Shown in pieces: positions 60,601 through 64,000 of a stretch of 64,000 nt of DNA; the first letter of the stretch is position 1, and each line of letters opens with the position of its first letter. The notes beneath the pieces are model-generated. The model saw only the letters and a program-made list of their open reading frames with translations. It made no database searches and was not told where the DNA came from. The translations under genes were made by a program, and so were the position numbers. Source of the DNA: Hemicordylus capensis (lineage: Eukaryota > Chordata > Lepidosauria > Squamata > Cordylidae); the NCBI RefSeq assembly GCF_027244095.1, contig NC_069661.1:151915501-151979500 (forward strand). The letters run 5' to 3'.

Positions 60601-60733
60601 AGGAGGTGGTGGTAGCTTTACCTGGGCGGTGGTAGAGCAGCAACGCACTCAGGTTATGCAAAAGGTCTGGGATTTTGTGCTGCTCCAGGTACTCGCGCCC
60701 CTTGGCCTCCTGGCTCGTCACTTCGCGATCCAT
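51770..60733 (-). CDS. EFCAB10: EFCAB10, EF-hand calcium-binding domain protein 10 (4-exon model)
   Basis: Four exons in phase give 132 residues, close to the human size as I recall it. Residues about 8-52 ('REYLEQHKIPDLLHNLSALL', 'PREFLIKILEKI') look like an RII-alpha/DPY-30-type dimerisation and docking fold. Residues about 70-85 ('MFTMLDAAGQGYITLAQYK') hold one EF-hand loop that has D at position 1 and G at 6 but Q at 12, so calcium binding is doubtful. The C-terminus 'MKKFAEMWAAF' parallels human 'MKEIWSAF'. Proteins with this fold are often found in cilia, so a ciliary role is plausible but inferred. It converges with RINT1; its introns hold DIRS copy D, an L1 end and several SINEs. Confidence 0.88.
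52048..54118 (-). mobile_element. DIRS-type retroelement (copy D), incomplete
   Basis: Inverted terminal repeats lie at about 52080-52240 and 53962-54118 ('cataaggatggggtaatg' against 'cattaccccattcttatgg'). An internal complementary region at about 52340-52440 sits near the left end, showing - strand orientation. A - strand segment at 53023-53235 matches the DIRS recombinase region (LTEDPFEPMGSSSIEL against LTKAPFEPLRSVPLRL in copy B). It is far shorter than copy B and much of the coding region is absent. The copy is a broken fossil of middle age. Ends shared with copy C indicate the same subfamily. Confidence 0.75.
54119..54500. other. EFCAB10 intron 3, nothing recognised
   Basis: No clear repeat or exon. 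Confidence 0.3.
54500..55110 (+). mobile_element. L1-type LINE 3' end
   Basis: The frame 54607-54864 reads 'TAEAARLTFAYKWKDIHCPS' and 'LELAGMAKLTALLRNKFEAF', typical of the C-terminal end of L1 ORF2. It is followed by 'gaataaaaagtatataaaa' and an A-rich tail. 5'-truncated. Confidence 0.65.
55240..55468 (+). mobile_element. tRNA-derived SINE
   Basis: Head 'tagtggttagagtgatgg' and 'gagttcaaatcaccattc', then 'gggccagtcacttctctc' and tail 'gagtgggatataaaatg'. Same family as 27281 and 41529. Confidence 0.8.
55640..55724 (-). CDS. EFCAB10: EFCAB10 exon 3
   Basis: Reads 'ALESLGLSTQDVPYKETDLI' to 'TIFKDN', acceptor 'tcttcaatattttag', donor 'aatgt|gtaagt'; phases 1 in and 2 out. Confidence 0.85.
55850..56121 (+). 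mobile_element. tRNA-headed SINE, left part
   Basis: Head 'aactcagtggtggagcatc' and 'caggttcaatccctgg', then 'ctccaggtagggctagg'. A roughly 110-bp block (55965-56078) that recurs at 56508 lies inside. It then continues 'ttggagaagccattgccag' and is cut by a hAT MITE. The tail is the one used by the 5S-headed SINE. Confidence 0.7.
55965..56078. repeat. ~110-bp repeated block, copy 1
   Basis: 'gccacttctttgcaatattt', 'gggcatgtttgtgcctac', 'gacagaggactatgcagt' recur in the same order at 56508-56622. Confidence 0.7.
56122..56258. mobile_element. hAT MITE inserted in a SINE
   Basis: Ends 'cagagtttcttaactttgg' and 'aggttaagaaaccctg'; 8-bp flanks 'gtgtagat' and 'gtgtagac' (one mismatch). It is palindromic throughout. 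Confidence 0.85.
56259..56328 (+). mobile_element. tRNA-headed SINE, right part (tail)
   Basis: 'gtgtagacaatactgagc', 'caatggtctgactcggtat' and 'ggcagcttcttatgttcc' finish the SINE broken by the MITE. Confidence 0.75.
56508..56622. repeat. ~110-bp repeated block, copy 2
   Basis: 'gtcacttcttttcaatagtt', 'ggcacgtttgtgcctaaag', 'gacagaggactatgcagt' match copy 1 at 55965, about 540 bp away, in the same direction. Confidence 0.7.
56623..57030. other. EFCAB10 intron 2, nothing recognised
   Basis: No repeat or exon I can support. Confidence 0.3.
57033..57104. repeat. (GT)n then (GA)n microsatellite
   Basis: About 26 GT units to 57085 followed by an AG/GA run. Confidence 0.95.
57613..57688. repeat. 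EFCAB10: AAT-type microsatellite beside EFCAB10 exon 2
   Basis: Mixed (aataaat)n and (aat)n for about 76 bases, ending 13 bases before the edge of EFCAB10 exon 2 on its donor side. Confidence 0.95.
57702..57866 (-). CDS. EFCAB10: EFCAB10 exon 2
   Basis: Acceptor 'gctcttgtgttacag', then 'RPREFLIKILEKIQLAKLTG' and the EF-hand 'MFTMLDAAGQGYITLAQYK'. The donor must be 'ggag|gttggt' to keep phase with exon 3, a weak GT site. Confidence 0.85.
57870..58130. other. EFCAB10 intron 1, nothing recognised
   Basis: AT-rich, one short CA run at 57903-57920. Confidence 0.3.
58136..58230 (+). mobile_element. LINE/SINE tail fragment
   Basis: 'gttgtaaactgcccagagac' and (aaat)n match a common L2/BovB-like tail. 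Confidence 0.45.
58690..59040 (-). mobile_element. L2-like LINE 3' end
   Basis: T/A-rich tail with 'ttgttttgctttgttaaat' on the - strand and a GC-richer end with 'ttttgggactccctgcc', typical of degraded L2-type ends. Confidence 0.45.
59065..59735 (-). mobile_element. L2-like LINE 3' end
   Basis: The - strand frame at 59296-59523 reads 'QRQAFSVAAPGLWNALPAQI' and 'FRRALKTYLFGLVF', the L2-type C-terminal signature, followed by 'taaaccgccctgagcc' and (aaat)n. Confidence 0.7.
59740..60540. other. EFCAB10 intron 1, nothing recognised
   Basis: No exon fits the EFCAB10 frame here and no repeat is recognised. Confidence 0.35.
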
Positions 60734-61000
60734 CGCCGTTGCTAGGAGCCCAGAGAGAACCCTCCGGCTCCCCCGCCCCCGTCAGGTGACAGAGCGAGGA
60801 GGGCGTCAGAGGCCCTGGCCAATCAGGAGCGCGTTTAGAACAACTCTTCCGTTCCGACTTCCACTCCTGAGGCACAGGAGGCAGCCCGGGTCCTCCTGGC
60901 TCACCCCGCCTCCTGGGGCTTGAAGTTGGAGCGCCATTCTAAAGGCAGGGGGCGGGGCGACTCCAAGTGAACGCTGCGTACGCGCCGTCGCTTTCGCTGG
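60540..61000 (-). promoter_or_regulatory. EFCAB10: CpG-rich EFCAB10 promoter region
   Basis: High CpG content around the first exon. A 'gttgctaggagcc' sequence at 60738-60750, a few bases upstream of the start codon, resembles an imperfect RFX X-box. E-box 'caggtg' at 60782-60787. A (GAG)n run (60585-60606) lies just inside intron 1. The direction is set by the EFCAB10 exon; a divergent + strand transcript is possible. Confidence 0.55.
60622..60733 (-). CDS. EFCAB10: EFCAB10 exon 1 (start)
   Basis: ATG at 60733 opens 37 codons, MDREVTSQEAKGREYLEQHK onward to 'LLLYHRP', then donor 'cccag|gtaaag' in phase 1. It matches the human start region (REQQAKEYLEKHRI, from memory). Confidence 0.88.
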
Positions 61001-61289
61001 GAGAACCCATTTGTTTGGCTCCTGCTGTGCGCATTGCGCAGCTTGCAGGACTTCCTTGGTTAAATCAGGAAGAACCTGGCTGAAAGGCTGCCGCCACTGG
61101 AGGCTCAGTCGTGATGGGGAATATACTCTGCCCACCACAGCACGAGCCGCATTGCCTAGGAGAAGACTAATTTTCCCTGTTCAGCTTCTTTTAAGGACTA
61201 GCCCTGAAAGCCGAAATACTGAAAAACTAGATACACATTTTTTTAAAAAAAATGTAGTAGGGACAAGGAGGAATTACATGCCCTTATCC

Positions 61290-61575
61290 CAGGGACGTAT
61301 CTACAATTGAACGGGGGGTGGGTTGGGGGAGAGACAAACATCCCTGGACCCTTGAGGGATGGGGTCGCAGGGGCTGGGGGATACGTTTGCCTCTCCGTCG
61401 GGCATCTAGTAAAAGTAAAGGGTGCCGTCGAGTCGGTGTCGACTCCTGGCGCCCACAGAGCCCTGTGGTTTTCTTTGGAAGGAGGGGTTTACCACTGCCT
61501 CCTCCTGCGCAGTCTGCGATGATGCCTTTTAGCATCTTCCTGTTATGAAGACGGCAGAGGGTGGGGTTTGAAGGG
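61290..61575. mobile_element. Possible hAT-like end with a SINE fragment inside
   Basis: 'cagggacgtatctacaattg' at 61291 resembles the end of the element at 9361. A reversed partial SINE (61400-61558: 'gtgccgtcgagtcggtgtc', 'cacagagccctgtggtttt', 'gatgatgccttttagc') of the 12440 family follows. Confidence 0.5.
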
Positions 61576-62755
61576 CCCCATCTTCACTCTCACCCCCGGC
61601 CCATGCCAGGGTTTATTCTAAGCTCCCCGCCTCCAATTCGCAAGAAGCCAGTGGAGCTCGCCACCAGCACATCCCACTCTGTGAGCACCTCCCAAGCTTT
61701 TTCCAATTGAAAAAGGTACTAAGTTACAGAGGGAAGGGGAAACGAAACTTAAATGAAGGAGGCGGGGAAAGGAAAGGATCTGAAAGTAAGAGAAGGGAAA
61801 AGGTGTCTTGCAAAGAAGGGATGAGATTATCTTCCTTCCTGAACTATAGCTGAGGACAAACCCACCCCCTTCTACAGCTGTTTCTTATTAAACCTCCTAT
61901 CTCCACTGCGCAAAACATGTCCAGCTACACACCTTGGCCCATTCCAACCATGCTACATCCTTTAAGGGAAGGGAAGCAGTGCAATTGCAGGGTGCATGGG
62001 GCACACCTATCCCCTGCTTTAAACAGCTGTTTGTCCTAAAGTTCTGCAGAGGAGTGGGATTTTTATGAATGCCATCTCAAACTGCCTGCTCTTCCTTGTT
62101 CCCCACTGTCCAGTGCATTACATTTTGATGCCTATACTGTCTTACTGGATTTGGCCAGAAGACCCTATTTGCAAGTTCAAATTAAATTTCTCTTGATCTA
62201 TACAAAGAGCAATTAGTTGTTTGATGAGCCACAATTTAGTAAGCATACTACATTAAACAAGGAAATGGCATATCATTAACTGCTTTTCCTCATGAGGTTA
62301 GTATGGTTCTGACCCAATAAAAATAGCCCAAACATTTACATTGTGTTTTACATCTAGCAGAAATGTGCATTCCATTAGTGCCTGAAGTCCCTCGTGCCTA
62401 AAGACAGTCCATCAGCACAGTAAGCAAGAGTTGCATCTGTACTGGAGACTTGGGCCTCCTACAAGTCAAGGGCAGTAGTTGTACAACCTGTTGCTGGACT
62501 TGTTTTCTGGATTGGTACTAGAGCCACCCCAATTAAGAGATTAGGCTTTTACCCATCTCCTTCAGCAGCATGTGTGTGTTGTGGTGTGTATGTATATGTA
62601 GAAACCTTTATGTTGATTGCTACTTGATGAATCAGTGCTGTTACTTAAGTGATTATTTTACTCCCCAGTTCCATAAGACTGCAGTTGTAACACAAATGTA
62701 AATAGAACATGACTGAAGAAAGTATTGCAGAACTACAGTAGTGAAAATGTTCTTC
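61576..62755. other. Region upstream of EFCAB10, nothing recognised
   Basis: No supported gene or repeat. A short TG-rich run occurs at about 62570-62600. Confidence 0.3.
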
Positions 62756-62759
62756 AGAT

Positions 62760-64000
62760 AAACATTTGCCATTTTAAAATAGCAAATAAAACATACTGCA
62801 CAAGTATTTCTTACAAACATATAAATTATTTTATTTACAAAGCCATGTTACAAAAAATAATAATAAAGCAAAAACAAAAAAACAAAACTCAAAAACAAAA
62901 TCACAAAAAAATACAATCGCTCACTAGAGAATATCTCCAGGCCTGGTGTTAAACCACGGCAGTATCAGTCAGATACATGTTTGTTCTTTTTTTTCCTTTT
63001 TTCAAAACTGTAAGCCATAAAGTTTACTATTTACACCTACTTTCAACACTTACAATTATCACAAGCATGGAATGGGTTCTCTCCGATACTGCTAATACAT
63101 AAAAGGTGCAGAACAAAGAATGAAAATACTTAGTGTTACAAAATATGGGTCTGTAGAAAAGAAATCGACTGTACACATATGGCATTTTCTTTTCGAATGA
63201 TTGGACATGCTTTCTTCAAAAGTCTTCTGGAAAAAGATTCTAAAATCTGTAGTAGGAAAGCACAATAGAGGAGGTGCAAATTCATTTCTGTGCAACAATA
63301 TTTCCCATGACTGACCAGCTATGCAAAACCCACAGAGTTTTGTTAAAGTGCCATGGGTCAACAGCATAACAAAATATAAGGTGTAAATAGAAAATTTTCT
63401 TTTTTTTCTTTTAAACAATAGTTCACTGAGAATCAGCAATAATAGAATATGCTGTATAAACTATTCTCTACAAAGTTTGATCAGCACTATGTACAATTGT
63501 TAACATTGATACAAAAGAAGGCATACAAGTTATCCAAGTCGCTTTTTTTTTTTAATATATATATGGCTGACGGGCCTATGCATTGCGTATGTGTAACAAC
63601 CAAAGCTTCTGAGCCTCTATTGCTGGAAACGTATCACAAAGTCTTCAGGCAAATGGGGGAGGAAAAAGAATTGTGAATGAATGCTACACTAATAATACCT
63701 TATAGCTGGTCCAGTTCATATCCATTTTAAAAACTGCATTTCACTTTTCAGGCTGAAGATTTTAGTAAATATAAAATTAAATAATGATTTTTTTAAAAAT
63801 GCAGAGAACAAACAAAAACCAGAAGTATGGGAGATTTTACTTGATACTTAGGTTCCAAAAAGCTGTCAGGCCTAAGCCAGTGAAAAGGAAAATATACATA
63901 TATAAGCAGCATTCAAAGAATACTCTCTGCAGTCCAGCTTCCTACATAACAGGTACATGTTAAGAACTATGGAATTCTTAACACTACTGAATTGCTCCTT
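62760..64000 (-). other. Candidate 3' UTR of the next gene (ATXN7L1 by synteny)
   Basis: AT-rich, free of recognised repeats and without a coding frame. A - strand AATAAA lies at 62830-62835 just inside the left edge, as expected for the end of a - strand transcript. In mammals, as I recall, ATXN7L1 lies beyond EFCAB10 on the same strand. No coding sequence is in the window, so the name is an inference. Confidence 0.3.

Noticed and set aside
63092-63439. 115-codon - strand frame in the right-end block
   Set aside because: It is in AT-rich DNA that looks like a 3' UTR, with no recognisable domain.

Overview
The window is a stretch of a vertebrate nuclear genome, most likely a squamate reptile (lizard). 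It carries intron-rich vertebrate genes with consensus GT-AG splice sites. It is packed with squamate-type repeats: 5S- and tRNA-derived SINEs, L2/CR1/L1-type LINE pieces, hAT MITEs, a Helitron and several DIRS-type retroelements. No bacterial-style gene, CRISPR array or operon is present. The species is an inference from repeat style.

Genes, left to right. (1) The last coding exon of PUS7 (+ strand, 2332-2468), with its short 3' UTR. (2) RINT1 (+ strand), which I could follow through 15 coding exons from a CpG-rich first exon near 10.1 kb to the stop at 49059; the model gives 826 residues. (3) EFCAB10 (- strand), four coding exons from 60733 down to 51770, 132 residues, converging on RINT1. 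(4) An AT-rich, repeat-poor right end (62.8-64 kb) that may be the 3' UTR of the next gene on the - strand. By mammalian gene order this would be ATXN7L1, but that is not proven here.

Repeats make up much of the rest. A degraded DIRS tail precedes the PUS7 exon. The PUS7-RINT1 interval holds a fold-back array with a 31-bp period, a tRNA-headed SINE, a Harbinger-like MITE, and a 1,060-bp Helitron sitting inside an L2-like LINE tail. RINT1 intron 1 (15.4 kb) holds a 5S SINE split by a LINE, a long L2-like LINE, a second 31-bp-period array, and the best preserved DIRS copy (18957-24540) with both terminal repeats and the internal complementary region. Later RINT1 introns hold an old DIRS copy (32177-36801), a solo-LTR-like block (37930-38508) and a 2.7-kb LINE (40985-43715). 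Downstream lie a CR1-like LINE (EFCAB10 exon 4 is just past its end) and a fourth DIRS copy in reverse orientation (52048-54118, in EFCAB10 intron 3).

The most unusual signals are the 31-bp-period direct/inverted array found at two loci, the Helitron with 141-bp GC-rich units and a 27-bp-arm hairpin near its 5' end, the density of four DIRS copies in 64 kb, SINEs with different heads (5S versus tRNA) on one shared tail, and PUS7 and RINT1 lying in the same direction. Comparisons with human proteins and gene order are from memory; no search was run.
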